The notes under the pieces: generated by a model
What the model saw: only the letters and a program-made list of their open reading frames with translations
What the model was told of the DNA's origin: nothing
The model's database searches: none
Made by a program: the position numbers and the translations under genes
Shown: positions 24,564-33,233 of the stretch, piece by piece
Position numbering within the stretch: position 1 is the first letter of the stretch
Layout of the letters: each line of letters begins with the position of its first letter
Source: JAIBJN01 sp963838795
GTDB taxonomy: Bacteria > Actinomycetota > Thermoleophilia > Gaiellales > Gaiellaceae
Direction of reading: 5' to 3'
Assembly: GCA_963838795.1 (NCBI GenBank)
Contig: CAWISL010000005.1
Coordinates: 186,001 to 250,000 of the forward strand
Length of the DNA: 64,000 nt

Positions 24564-26069
24564 TCAGACGGCCCGCGGGTCGACGGCCGGCGGGGACAGC
24601 TCACGCACGCGCAGGCCGATCGCGACGATCATGAAGAAGAAGAGCGTGCACTGGACGAAGTAGAAGGCATCGAACAGCGCCATGCTCGCGCCGAACCCGG
24701 CGGCCGCAACACAGCAGGCAGCCATAAGGTCGCTGGCGTGGCCGACTCGGCGGCGGGCCGCGCGCCCGATCTTCACCACACTGCCCCAGACGAACCACAC
24801 CACGGCCACGAACCCGAGCAGGCCGGTCGTCACGACCGTGTTCAAGTACTGGTTGTCGAAGATGAGATCAGTCCCCACCGCGTCCGGCACTCCTGCGGGC
24901 CCGTCGCTCGGGATCGTCTGCTCCCCGATGCCCTTCCCGACGAGCGGCGACTCGCTCCAGATCTCGAGGCCGGGCCCGAGATCCGCGAAGCGTCCCGACC
25001 CGCCCTCCCCGGCCCTCCCCTCGAGAGACGAGACGAGGCCCTCCTCGGGGAAGAACGACTTGTAGATCCCTCCGAGCGCCCCGGGGGTGAGGAAGTGGAC
25101 GACCACGGGAAAGAGAAGCAGGAGCGGCCAGAAGCGGACGACCGGGCCGCCCCGGAGCACCAGGGCGACCAGGACCATGGCCACGATCATGACGACGGTG
25201 GTGCGCGACACCGTGGCGAGCGCGCCGGCGCCGCACACGATCGCCGCCACGACCCACAGCCGTGACCGGAGCACCGTGGCCGCCCGGCCCGAGAGATAGA
25301 TGGCCAGCGGCACCATCATGAGCAGGGCGACGCTCAGAGCGATTGGGTGCTGCGCCGATCCATAGACGCGGATCAACCCCCCGCGTGTGGCGTCGACCTC
25401 ACGCGGCACATAATCGAGCACGGGAATCCATTCATGGAGGTGCTCGAAGACGTTGTACGTGAAGCGAGAGTCGAAGAGCGTGGCGACCGCCACGACGACG
25501 CCTCCGAGGACGAGCGCGCGGACGAGCTTCTCGATCGCCCCGACCGAGTCGAGCGTCGAGTTCACCAGCAGGAAGACGATCACGAAGCTCAGGAAGTACG
25601 AGAGCGCCTTGAGGGCCTCCGGCTCGGTGGAGCCGGCATTGAGCTCGTTGAAGTTGGCGATCTGGGTCGCGAAGAGCACCCCGGTGAGGAGGAGGAGAGG
25701 GTACGCCTGGCCGCCGGCGGAAAGATGAGAGCTACCCGCGAGCAGGCCGACCAGGAAGGCAAAGACGAGCAGGAGGAGGAACAGCCTGTACGGCTCGAGA
25801 TTGAAGGGTAGGTCGATCGGCAGCGAGTACGTCTTGATCGGGACGAACCAGACGAGGAGGGCGAGGCTGACCGCCATGTTCGCCCACGTGAACACCGGGA
25901 CCGAGGTGTCGCGCACGGCGAGGAAACAGGCCAGGAAGAAGACGAGCGCGCCTCCGATCGTCGCCTCCGGCCCGAACGGGATCGTAACGACGAAGACGAG
26001 CGCCCCAAGAGCCCCCACCGCCACCGGCACGCCGCGGCGAGCCGCAGGTGGCTGAGTGTACGAGGCCAT
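24564..26069 (-). CDS. O-antigen ligase/polymerase (Wzy-C family)
   Basis: 501 residues with about 12 membrane helices and one long periplasmic-type loop between residues about 335 and 405 containing GIYKSFFPEEGL, RFADLGPGLEIWSESPLVGKGIGEQ and FDNQYLNTVVTTG. The loop with G-x-G near PLVGKGIG and DNxYL is typical of the Wzy_C (O-antigen ligase/polymerase) family. It would polymerise or ligate polysaccharide repeat units at the outer face of the membrane. Lies between the deacetylase and the Wzz-like gene, a common pairing. Confidence 0.9.
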   Translation of the reverse strand: MASYTQPPAARRGVPVAVGALGALVFVVTIPFGPEATIGGALVFFLACFLAVRDTSVPVFTWANMAVSLALLVWFVPIKTYSLPIDLPFNLEPYRLFLLLLVFAFLVGLLAGSSHLSAGGQAYPLLLLTGVLFATQIANFNELNAGSTEPEALKALSYFLSFVIVFLLVNSTLDSVGAIEKLVRALVLGGVVVAVATLFDSRFTYNVFEHLHEWIPVLDYVPREVDATRGGLIRVYGSAQHPIALSVALLMMVPLAIYLSGRAATVLRSRLWVVAAIVCGAGALATVSRTTVVMIVAMVLVALVLRGGPVVRFWPLLLLFPVVVHFLTPGALGGIYKSFFPEEGLVSSLEGRAGEGGSGRFADLGPGLEIWSESPLVGKGIGEQTIPSDGPAGVPDAVGTDLIFDNQYLNTVVTTGLLGFVAVVWFVWGSVVKIGRAARRRVGHASDLMAACCVAAAGFGASMALFDAFYFVQCTLFFFMIVAIGLRVRELSPPAVDPRAV

Positions 26070-26081
26070 GCAGATCGCCCG

Positions 26082-27025
26082 CTAGACCTGGGAGCTGGCC
26101 TGCGCGCGCCTTTCACGCTCGGCCGACGAGAGAGCCTCCGCGAGCTCGGGCTCTTCGACGCCTGCGGATGGCGCCTTCCGCCGGAGCGGCAGGCGGATGC
26201 CGGCCGGGAAGAGCCGGTCGAGCAGGATCGCCAGCGCGACGAAGGCGGCGGCGATCACCAGGAAGAGCATGGCCGGAAGGCTGAGCGAGGTGCCGCCCGT
26301 GGCGATGACGGTTTCGGGCCGCTGGATCTCCTCGACGAGGATCCGCTCCTGCGAGCTGAGGTTCGCGTCGTCCTGCAGCTGTTCGACGTAGACCAGGAAG
26401 GCGTCCACCGTGGCCCGCGTGATCTCGATTGCGCCCGCGGACGTGTCCGCGGATCCGAAGACCTCGACGACCGGGACCTGCGAGAGCTCGAAGCGGCCCG
26501 GAGAGTTCACCTCGTAGATCGCACGAGTGGTGATCACTCCTGGAAGCGCCCCCGACATCTCGTCCCGGAGCTCCTCCACCGAGTCGGAGCTGATGAGGAC
26601 CGGATAGAGGTTCGCGGCAGAGATGAGCGTGGTGATGTCAGGCGAGCTGGTGAACTCCTGCACGTTGCCGTCTGGCCCGGTCCACCTCCTCCGTGACGCG
26701 TGTCCGGACGTAGGGCGCCTCCTCGCTCGTGATGAGAAGGCGAGAGGAGGTGGTATACGTGATCGCCGCTTTCTTCTCGAAAGGAGGAAACGAGGAGACG
26801 TCGATCCGGTAGACGGACGCCGCGGCCGCGATCGTCGCGACCCCCAGGCCGAAGACCAGGAGCCACCAGAACCGCTTGAGCCCGCGAACGTACTGGTGCG
26901 TGGACGAGCAACGGGGCCTTCACGACGCCGAGAACCGCGTCGCGCGTCCCCGTCTGCGGCGCACCGCAGCACTCGCAGAAGCGCGCGTCTTCGGAAATCT
27001 CGTGGCCGCAGTTGAAGCAGGACAT
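26082..27025 (-). pseudogene. Wzz-like chain-length protein with N-terminal zinc ribbon (two frameshifts)
   Basis: ATG at 27025. The reading frame changes twice, each explained by one extra base in a G/C run (26913-26916 and 26676-26678); removing both gives one 313-residue protein. Residues 1-25 are a four-Cys zinc ribbon (CFNCGHEISEDARFCECCGAPQ), then a membrane segment (RFWWLLVFGLGVATIAAAASVY), an extracytoplasmic domain with PDITTLISAANLYPVLISS and VVEVFGSADTSAGA, and a second membrane segment (LPAMLFLVIAAAFVALAILLDRLF). This two-helix layout is that of Wzz/YveK chain-length determinants; the zinc ribbon is unusual. It is next to the Wzy-type ligase. The frameshifts are probably sequence errors. 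Confidence 0.7.
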
Positions 27026-27118
27026 CTGAGTGTGGATCAGCCGTACCCCGGGGTCGGGCTCGTGCTCGGCACGTCGCAGTGTAGCTTGCTCAGGACGCGC
27101 CGTCGTTCATTCTCAAGG

Positions 27119-27844
27119 CTAGGTTCTCCCGCCTTCCGGGTAGGTCTTTTCCGGGTCGCGCGGCGGAGGCGAGGCGGCCGTTCCGCCGAGCTCGGCCGCG
27201 ACCCCGGTGCCCGTTCGAGGCCCGCGCACGGCCATCAGGCTCTTCGTCATCCCGAGTATGCGCTCGCGATGGATCGTCGCGTCCGGAAAGAGCCGGTGGA
27301 GGTCCGACGCCGACAGGAGCGTCGTCTCGTACCACGCGCCCTTCTTGCGCCAGCCCATGGTGAACCTCTTGTTGAGCGCGCGGAGCGCTCGCTCCGGGAG
27401 GAAGTGCACGAACGGCATCTGGTAGTGCGGCTCGATCGGGAACCAGCGGTTCGGCGTCTGCACGAAGTAGCGCTCGCCGACGCGGCGGATCTCACGCGCG
27501 AACGCGGGCTGGACCTCCTTCGGCACGTGCTCGATGACGGAGTTCGAAAAGACGACGGGGAACGACCGGTCCGCAAACGGGAGCTGCGTGCCGTCGGCGT
27601 GCTGGACGGTGACATTGTCGCCACTGAGCCAGTCGCTCTCGTCGGTCTCGAGGTCGACGGCGACGATCGGGTTCATCGTGTTGAACCGCTCCAGCGCGGA
27701 CCCCTCGCCAGCTCCCACGTCGAGGATCCGCTCGTCGGGCTCGACGGAGCACAACTCGATGAACATCCTGTACCGCTGCTCTCGCCAGCGGCGGACCGTG
27801 TCGCTCCGCTTGGCCCACATACGCAGCCGATCGCCTAGGCCCAC
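27119..27844 (-). CDS. Class I SAM-dependent methyltransferase
   Basis: 241 residues, GTG start. Methyltransf_11-type motifs: ERILDVGAGEGSALERF, PIVAVDLETDES, ADGTQLPFADRSFPVVFSNSVIEHV and ERYFVQTPNRWFPIEPHYQMP. The last motif is common in methyltransferases of polysaccharide loci. It may methylate a sugar or carboxyl group. It follows the beta-helix lipoprotein gene by 25 bp in a leftward run starting at the divergent promoter near 30.48 kb. The 93 bp to the Wzz-like gene shows nothing notable. Confidence 0.85.
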   Translation of the reverse strand: MGLGDRLRMWAKRSDTVRRWREQRYRMFIELCSVEPDERILDVGAGEGSALERFNTMNPIVAVDLETDESDWLSGDNVTVQHADGTQLPFADRSFPVVFSNSVIEHVPKEVQPAFAREIRRVGERYFVQTPNRWFPIEPHYQMPFVHFLPERALRALNKRFTMGWRKKGAWYETTLLSASDLHRLFPDATIHRERILGMTKSLMAVRGPRTGTGVAAELGGTAASPPPRDPEKTYPEGGRT

Positions 27845-27869
27845 CGTGCCAGCCGTCCTGGAGCAGAGC

Positions 27870-28685
27870 TCACCGGGCGGAAGCCCCCTTTCCCGTCACG
27901 TCCCGACAGGCCGGGTCGTCATGCGGGAGCACCCGGTTCCCGGCGCTGATCATCTCGATCGCCCCAGGCTCGACCCGAATCGCGCGGAACCGGCCCGTGC
28001 AGATGGTGGTCCCGCGCGCCCCCGAGCGGATGGAATCCGCGTAGAAGAGCGTTTGTGCTGTGTTCGGGCCGAGAACACAGTCTTCGCAGACGACGTCGGT
28101 CGGCGTGACCGCCCCCAGACCACCCCTGGCCAGGAACAAATTCGCGTTGCCGAGGCAGTCGATCCGGAGGTTCCGGAACGTGATCGAGCGGCCTCCCATG
28201 ACTTGGATCCCATCCTGGTGGTACTCGCCGAAGACGTCATGGCACTTGATGTATCCCGACTCGATCACGAGATCGTGGGCGACCCTGCCGTAGTTCTGCA
28301 CCTTGATCCCATCGCCCGTCCAGGTGTCGATCTCAAGCCTCCCGATCCGGCCGGTGCAGTTCGCGTCGAGGCTGACCGCGTCGTCCACAGTCGTCCTAAG
28401 CGTCACCTGCACGAGGTCGAGATCGACCTGGCCGCGGCAGCGAAACTGACGCTCCTCGCGGACTATCGTCTCTTTCGCCAGCTCCGGGGCCGTCGTGGTC
28501 GCGATCGGCTCGGAGGCCGTCGTTGCCGTCGTGTCGGACGACTCCGAGCACGCGGACAGGCCCGCGACGGCTACGACGGTCGCGCAAGCGAAAGCCGCCA
28601 GGTCCCGGACGAGTGTCGCGCCGAAACGCCGCAGCCCTCGAGCAGGTTTGACCCCTCGTCTGGGCAAGCTCGACGAGCTTAGCAA
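27870..28685 (-). CDS. Predicted beta-helix lipoprotein
   Basis: Up to 271 residues from a TTG that overlaps the end of the hydrolase gene upstream. A hydrophobic segment ends in VAGLSAC, a lipobox, so the mature protein would be lipid-anchored at Cys. After a Thr/Ser-rich spacer the body has short repeating beta-strand patterns, including GEYHQDGIQVMGGRSITFRNLRI. The same HQDGxQxxGGRxIxF block occurs in the products at 35813-36673 and 39513-40985, defining a three-member family in this locus. The pattern resembles right-handed parallel beta-helix (pectate-lyase-like) proteins, which bind or cut polysaccharides, but no catalytic site is recognised. The true start may be downstream of the TTG. 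Confidence 0.72.
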   Translation of the reverse strand: MLSSSSLPRRGVKPARGLRRFGATLVRDLAAFACATVVAVAGLSACSESSDTTATTASEPIATTTAPELAKETIVREERQFRCRGQVDLDLVQVTLRTTVDDAVSLDANCTGRIGRLEIDTWTGDGIKVQNYGRVAHDLVIESGYIKCHDVFGEYHQDGIQVMGGRSITFRNLRIDCLGNANLFLARGGLGAVTPTDVVCEDCVLGPNTAQTLFYADSIRSGARGTTICTGRFRAIRVEPGAIEMISAGNRVLPHDDPACRDVTGKGASAR

Positions 28686-29548
28686 GCCCCACGTTGCACT
28701 CCCACCGACCTTGGACTAGGTCCGGTCTCGAAGAACGACGTGACGAACGGCACGACGATGTCGACGATCTCGTCCTGCTCCCCACGCGGCAACCCGTCGA
28801 ACGTGGTGAGCGGCCCCCCGGCGATCATGTGCAGCTCGAACCGGCCTCGCTCCTCCGCGGAAAGGCCGGCGAGCGCGTCCTCGATGGTCTTCTCCGCACG
28901 GCGGCTGAAGTGGTCCTCGTGGGCGTTCCTGGCGCCGTACAGGAACACGAGGCGCGCACGGTCGAGATGAGAGAACGCCCCGACGACCCGAGTCGCCGGC
29001 TTGCGGGCGCCGAGGAAACGGCGCAGCGGCGCTCCCATGACACGGCGCAGGACGGCGTTCGACCGGATGAACCCGCCGACGCGGCCGTCGCGGACGCCGC
29101 GGCTCATTCGCCCCAGGCCGCCGACGTCGAGGATGGGCGGGGCCAGGCACACCGCCCCGGTGCAGGAAGGATCCCCGACGAGGGAGAGCGCGATCCGGCT
29201 CCCGTAACAGGTTCCCACCTCGGCGAAAGGCTTCACGTCGAGTGCTTCGCGGGCCACGTCGAGCACTGCGCGCGCCTGCGTCGTGGTGGCTCCTATCTCC
29301 GCAGGGTCCCACTGCGAGACGAGACCCGGGCTGTCGCCCGACCCCGCATAGTCCAGACGGACGGAGGCGAGCCCTTCCGTGGCCAGGCGCTCGGAGAGCC
29401 GAGCAGACAGCGTCGAGCCGATGGCGATGTGCCGGCCGGTGCCCGCGAGAAGGAGCACGACTCCCCGCGGCTCCTGCTCCACCGGGGCCGTCACGACCGC
29501 CGCCACGCGGTCTGATCCGGCGGCGACGAAGACGGGAAACGCCCTCAT
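28679..29548 (-). CDS. Alpha/beta hydrolase with Cys nucleophile (exosortase-locus hydrolase 1-like)
   Basis: 289 residues. Alpha/beta-hydrolase pattern: VVLLLAGTGRHIAIGS (oxyanion region), ASVRLDYAGSGDSPG, and a nucleophile elbow GTCYGS in which Cys114 replaces the usual Ser; the late acid and His are less certain. Cys at this place is typical of hydrolases found in exosortase A-linked EPS loci. It overlaps the next upstream gene (another hydrolase) by ATGA. The pair lies divergent from the prolyl-carrier cassette, so a thioesterase or acyl-transfer role on carrier-bound acyl groups is possible but unproven. Confidence 0.78.
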   Translation of the reverse strand: MRAFPVFVAAGSDRVAAVVTAPVEQEPRGVVLLLAGTGRHIAIGSTLSARLSERLATEGLASVRLDYAGSGDSPGLVSQWDPAEIGATTTQARAVLDVAREALDVKPFAEVGTCYGSRIALSLVGDPSCTGAVCLAPPILDVGGLGRMSRGVRDGRVGGFIRSNAVLRRVMGAPLRRFLGARKPATRVVGAFSHLDRARLVFLYGARNAHEDHFSRRAEKTIEDALAGLSAEERGRFELHMIAGGPLTTFDGLPRGEQDEIVDIVVPFVTSFFETGPSPRSVGVQRGAC

Positions 29549-30459
29549 GCGGGCGCGGAGGCTGCGGCCCTGTCGAGCGCCCAGCCGGCGACCGCGTCGG
29601 CCGCCTTCTGGTCCAGCTCGAGGCGCGTGTCCTGTCTCAGCAGGCCCGCCTCGCGGTAGTAATACTCACCGAGGGGCGCGTAGAGGGGATCGGCGATGCT
29701 CGCGAGGGTGACGTCGCCTTCGAGCTCGACCAGGTGCTCGCGGAGCTTTGCGAGCGCCGGGCTCGGCTCTCCCGAAGGCGAGATGCCCAGGAGCAGCGAG
29801 GGGCCCGCAAACGCCTTGAGCCCCGTGGTCAGGTCGACGTCGGCGATCGCCTCGTAGGCGTCCTTCGTGAGCTCCAGGCCGCGGATCGTCACTCGCCCGG
29901 TGGCGGCCAGCTCGCTCTTGGGGCCGTCCCCGTCGGCCTCCTCGTCGCCCAAGAGCCGGGCGACCGCCTCCCGGCGCAGCAGCTCGCGCGCGTACTGCCG
30001 CCCGCGCACCACCGGCTCCACGAGGGCGAGGCTGGAGGTCTCGAGCCGCTCGGCCGCGAGCGCCGCCACGGTTCCCCCGAACAGCACTCCGGCGAGGCCA
30101 ACCTCGCCTGCGCCGCGACTGTGGAGGAGCTCGACCGCCTCCTCGAGCTCGGCCAGTCGCGTGGGCAGGGAGATCTGTCCACCCAGCGGGCCGACGTCCG
30201 GCCTGATGCGCGCGACGTCGAACCCGGAGCTGGCTAGCCGTCTTGCGACGACTGCCTCCAGGCGCCGCAGGTTGCCCTGCTCTGGCCCGAGAGTCGGGCA
30301 GATCGCCCAAGCGCGGGACGGTCTCTTCCGCAGTGGACCGGCGAGGAGCACCAAGGCCCCGCCGGGGCCGAGCCGCGTCTCCAAGAACTCCTCGAAGAAG
30401 CCCCCCTCCGGGTCCTCGTAGCGGCGAAGCGCGCTGAGCGTGTGCCTGCTGGACGACAT
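29545..30459 (-). CDS. Alpha/beta-hydrolase-like protein lacking the nucleophile (exosortase-locus hydrolase 2-like)
   Basis: 304 residues. The fold is recognisable (WAICPTLGPEQGNLRRLEAVVARRLASSGFDVARIRPDVGP, GEVGLAGVLFGGTVAALAA), but the elbow reads GVLFGG, with Leu126 where Ser or Cys should be, so it is probably not a hydrolase on its own. It may act as a partner of the adjacent Cys-type hydrolase. It is the first gene of the leftward run and starts only 39 bp from the divergent dehydrogenase gene, sharing a promoter region. Confidence 0.7.
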   Translation of the reverse strand: MSSSRHTLSALRRYEDPEGGFFEEFLETRLGPGGALVLLAGPLRKRPSRAWAICPTLGPEQGNLRRLEAVVARRLASSGFDVARIRPDVGPLGGQISLPTRLAELEEAVELLHSRGAGEVGLAGVLFGGTVAALAAERLETSSLALVEPVVRGRQYARELLRREAVARLLGDEEADGDGPKSELAATGRVTIRGLELTKDAYEAIADVDLTTGLKAFAGPSLLLGISPSGEPSPALAKLREHLVELEGDVTLASIADPLYAPLGEYYYREAGLLRQDTRLELDQKAADAVAGWALDRAAASAPA

Positions 30460-30498
30460 CCCGGTTAACGTCTTATATACGAAGCCTCAGGGGCTCCT
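30460..30498. promoter_or_regulatory. Shared divergent promoter region
   Basis: This 39 bp gap between two divergent starts contains the AT-rich stretch GTTAACGTCTTATATAC in very GC-rich surroundings. TATATA (30474-30479) can serve as a -10 on either strand: leftward it would give an almost leaderless hydrolase mRNA, rightward a short leader with AGGGG before ATG 30499. The palindrome GTTAAC (30464-30469) may be part of an operator. Both halves of the carrier module are likely co-regulated here. Confidence 0.55.
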
Positions 30499-31644
30499 AT
30501 GGATTTCGACCTGACCGACGAGCAGCGCGCACTGCGGGACTCGATCCATGACTTCGCGAGCCGCGAGCTGAACGAGGACGTCGTGGGCCGCGACAAGACC
30601 GGCACATTCTCGCGTGAGGCGTGGCAGAAGTGTGCCGACATGGGGCTCCTGGGGCTCCCGGTGGCGGAAGAGTACGGGGGGGCAGGCGCCGGCGCGCTCA
30701 CCACAATGGTCGCGCTCGAAGCGCTGGGCCGCGGGTGCACCGACAGCGGGCTGATCTTCTCCGTCAACGCCCAGATGTGGGCCTGCGAGACGCCCATCGT
30801 CCGCTTCGGCACCGAGGAGCAGAAGCACCGCTGGCTCCCGGGCCTGTGCGACGGCTCCGTCATCGCCGCCCACGGAATGAGCGAGCCCGGCTCGGGCTCG
30901 GACGCCTTCAGCCTAGGCACGACCGCGCGGCACGACGGCGACACATACGTTCTCGACGGCTCGAAGACCTTTGTCACCAACGCGCCCGAGAGCGATCTCT
31001 TCGTCGTCTTCGGGACGATCGACAAGGAGCTCGGCTTCGCCGGCGTGACGGCGTTCCTCGTCGAGCTGGGGACGCCGGGGCTCACCGTTGGCAAGCCGCT
31101 CTCGAAGATGGGCCTGCGGACGTCGCCGATGGGCGAGCTCTTCTTCGACGGCTGTGAAGTGCCGGAGGAGAACCTGCTGGGCAGGCCCGGTCAGGGCATG
31201 CTCGTCTTCGACGCCTCGATGGTGTGGGAGCGGAGCTGCATCCTGGCGAGCACGGTGGGCACGATGGCACGGCAGCTGGAGAGGTCGCTCGACTATGCAC
31301 GGGAACGTCGGCAGTTCGGCCAGCCGATCGGGAGCTTTCAGGCGGTCTCGCGCAGGCTGGTGGACATGAAGGTGCGCCTGGAGACCGCCCGCCTGCTCCT
31401 CTACCAGCTGGGCTGGATGATCGACCGGGGCGAGCCGGCGACGCTCGAGTCCGCGCTCGTGAAGCTCTATCTCAGCGAGTGCTACGTCGGCTCGAGCCTC
31501 GATGCCCTGCAGGTGCACGGCGGCTACGGCTACATGACCGAGTACGAGCTCGAGCGGGACGTGCGCGACGCGATCGGAAGCCGGCTCTACTCGGGGACCT
31601 CCGAGCTCCAGTACGAGGTGGCGGCGAAGAGCATGGGCCTGTGA
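30499..31644 (+). CDS. Prolyl-carrier-protein dehydrogenase (acyl-CoA dehydrogenase family), predicted
   Basis: 381 residues with all acyl-CoA dehydrogenase landmarks: MDFDLTDEQRALRDS, the FAD-binding GMSEPGSGSDA, the ERRQFGQPI helix and VHGGYGYMTE. The usual catalytic Glu (in YEGTSE) is Ser365 here (LYSGTSE), and a Glu is at residue 244 (MVWERSC), the position used by isovaleryl-CoA dehydrogenase and by prolyl-carrier oxidases such as AnaB, PltE and RedW. The next genes encode a prolyl-type adenylating enzyme and a carrier protein, the known three-gene set that converts L-proline to pyrrolyl-2-carboxyl thioester. A plain isovaleryl-type dehydrogenase is the alternative. Its stop overlaps the ligase GTG. 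Confidence 0.85.
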   Translation: MDFDLTDEQRALRDSIHDFASRELNEDVVGRDKTGTFSREAWQKCADMGLLGLPVAEEYGGAGAGALTTMVALEALGRGCTDSGLIFSVNAQMWACETPIVRFGTEEQKHRWLPGLCDGSVIAAHGMSEPGSGSDAFSLGTTARHDGDTYVLDGSKTFVTNAPESDLFVVFGTIDKELGFAGVTAFLVELGTPGLTVGKPLSKMGLRTSPMGELFFDGCEVPEENLLGRPGQGMLVFDASMVWERSCILASTVGTMARQLERSLDYARERRQFGQPIGSFQAVSRRLVDMKVRLETARLLLYQLGWMIDRGEPATLESALVKLYLSECYVGSSLDALQVHGGYGYMTEYELERDVRDAIGSRLYSGTSELQYEVAAKSMGL

Positions 31645-33233
31645 GGCTCCTCCACGACCTGCTTCCGGACTCCGCGGCCGCCTACTCCGACCGCGAGGCG
31701 GTCGTCGACGGCAACCGCAGCCTCACCTACGCCGAGCTCGACGTCCGCTCGAACCGGCTCGCACATCTGCTCCGGGAGTGCGGCGTGCAGCACCGCGACC
31801 TGGTCGGGCTCTACCTCGACAAATCGCTCGAGAGCCTCCTCGGCATCTACGCGATCCTCAAGCTCGGGGCCACGTACGTCCCACTCGACCCGTCGGCGCC
31901 GCCGGCCCGCCTCGCAACGATCGCCGCGAACGCCGGCCTGCGCTGCCTCGTCACGGGCGCGGAGAAGGCCGAGCTCTGGCCGGACATGCTCGACGCGGGC
32001 GCGCCTGTCGAGGTCCTCGTCGCGCCGGCCGCCCGCGAGGGCGAGGCCGAGGCGCCCGACGGGGTCCGGCTGCTGACCGCGGCGGCGCTCGACGGGCAAC
32101 CCGACGTGCCTCCCGAGGGCGTGCCTCGTTCCGACTCGGACCTGGCGTACGTCCTCTACACGTCGGGCTCGACCGGCGTTCCCAAGGGCGTGATGCTCTC
32201 GCACGAAAACGCGCTCGCGTTCGTCGACTGGGCCGCGGACGAGTTCCAGGTCACCGAGGAGGACCGGCTCTCGAGCCACGCCCCGCTCCACTTCGACCTC
32301 TCCATTCTCGACCTGTTCGCCGCCGCGCGGGCGGGCGCCGCCGTGGTGCTCGTCCCCGACGGACTGTCGCTCTTCCCGGTCGAGCAGGCGAGATGGATCC
32401 GCGACTCCGGCATCACCGTGTGGTACTCGGTGCCGTCGATCCTCACGCTGCTCGTCCTCCGCGGCAAGCTCGGCGAGGTGGAGCTCCCCGCCCTCCGGAC
32501 GGTCCTGTTCGCGGGCGAAGTCTTTCCGACCAAGTACCTGCACGCGCTGATGCAGCTGCTCCCCCACGTCCGCTTCGCGAACCTCTTCGGACCCACCGAG
32601 ACGAACGTGAACACGTGGTACGAGGTCCCGCGCTGGGAGGGGGAGCCGCCCGCCTCGATCCCGATCGGCAAGCCGGTGCGCGACGTCGAGATCTTCGCGG
32701 TCGCGGAGGACGGGACGATCCTCGAGCGGGGCGAGACCGGCGAGATGTACGTGCGCGGTCCCACCGTCATGCAGGGCTACTGGGCCGATCCCGAGCGGAC
32801 GAGCGCGACGCTCTTCCGTGGGTGGGGGCCCGGGTCGAGCTCCCACCCGACCTACAGGACCGGCGACCTCGCCTACGTCGACGAGAACGGCGACTGGATC
32901 TTCCTCGGACGGCGGGACTCGCAGATCAAGAGCCGCGGCTACAGGATCGAGCTCGGCGACATCGAGGCGGCGCTGGATCAGCACCCCTCGGTGCTAGAGT
33001 GCGCGGTCGTGCCGATCCCGGACGAGGTGGTGACGAACCGGATCAAGGCGTTCGTCGTCACCAGTGGCGACGTCGGCCCGGAGGAGCTCGTGACCTTTGT
33101 CTGCGAGCGCCTCCCGCGCTACATGGCGCCCGAGCTCTTCGAGTTCCGCGAGGCGCTTCCCCGCTCCTCGACCGGCAAGGTCGACCGGCGCGCCCTCGCG
33201 GAGGAGCCGGTGGAGGCCACGCGTGTCGACTGA
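31641..33233 (+). CDS. L-proline--carrier-protein ligase (stand-alone adenylation enzyme), predicted
   Basis: 530 residues, GTG start overlapping the previous stop (GTGA). NRPS adenylation cores are all present: LTYAELD, LKLGATYVPLDP, LYTSGSTGVPKGV, HFDLSILDLF, NLFGPTE, GEMYVRGPTVMQGY, YRTGDLAY, GRRDSQIKSRGYRIE and the A10 Lys in SSTGKVDRR. Aligning with the PheA pocket gives D219, L220, L223, Y262, L289, A291, L315, V323, N324 and the A10 Lys: DLLYLALVNK, against the DLLYLALVCK code known for the proline-activating PltF and RedM. It would load L-proline on the carrier encoded next. Confidence 0.88.
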   Translation: MRLLHDLLPDSAAAYSDREAVVDGNRSLTYAELDVRSNRLAHLLRECGVQHRDLVGLYLDKSLESLLGIYAILKLGATYVPLDPSAPPARLATIAANAGLRCLVTGAEKAELWPDMLDAGAPVEVLVAPAAREGEAEAPDGVRLLTAAALDGQPDVPPEGVPRSDSDLAYVLYTSGSTGVPKGVMLSHENALAFVDWAADEFQVTEEDRLSSHAPLHFDLSILDLFAAARAGAAVVLVPDGLSLFPVEQARWIRDSGITVWYSVPSILTLLVLRGKLGEVELPALRTVLFAGEVFPTKYLHALMQLLPHVRFANLFGPTETNVNTWYEVPRWEGEPPASIPIGKPVRDVEIFAVAEDGTILERGETGEMYVRGPTVMQGYWADPERTSATLFRGWGPGSSSHPTYRTGDLAYVDENGDWIFLGRRDSQIKSRGYRIELGDIEAALDQHPSVLECAVVPIPDEVVTNRIKAFVVTSGDVGPEELVTFVCERLPRYMAPELFEFREALPRSSTGKVDRRALAEEPVEATRVD

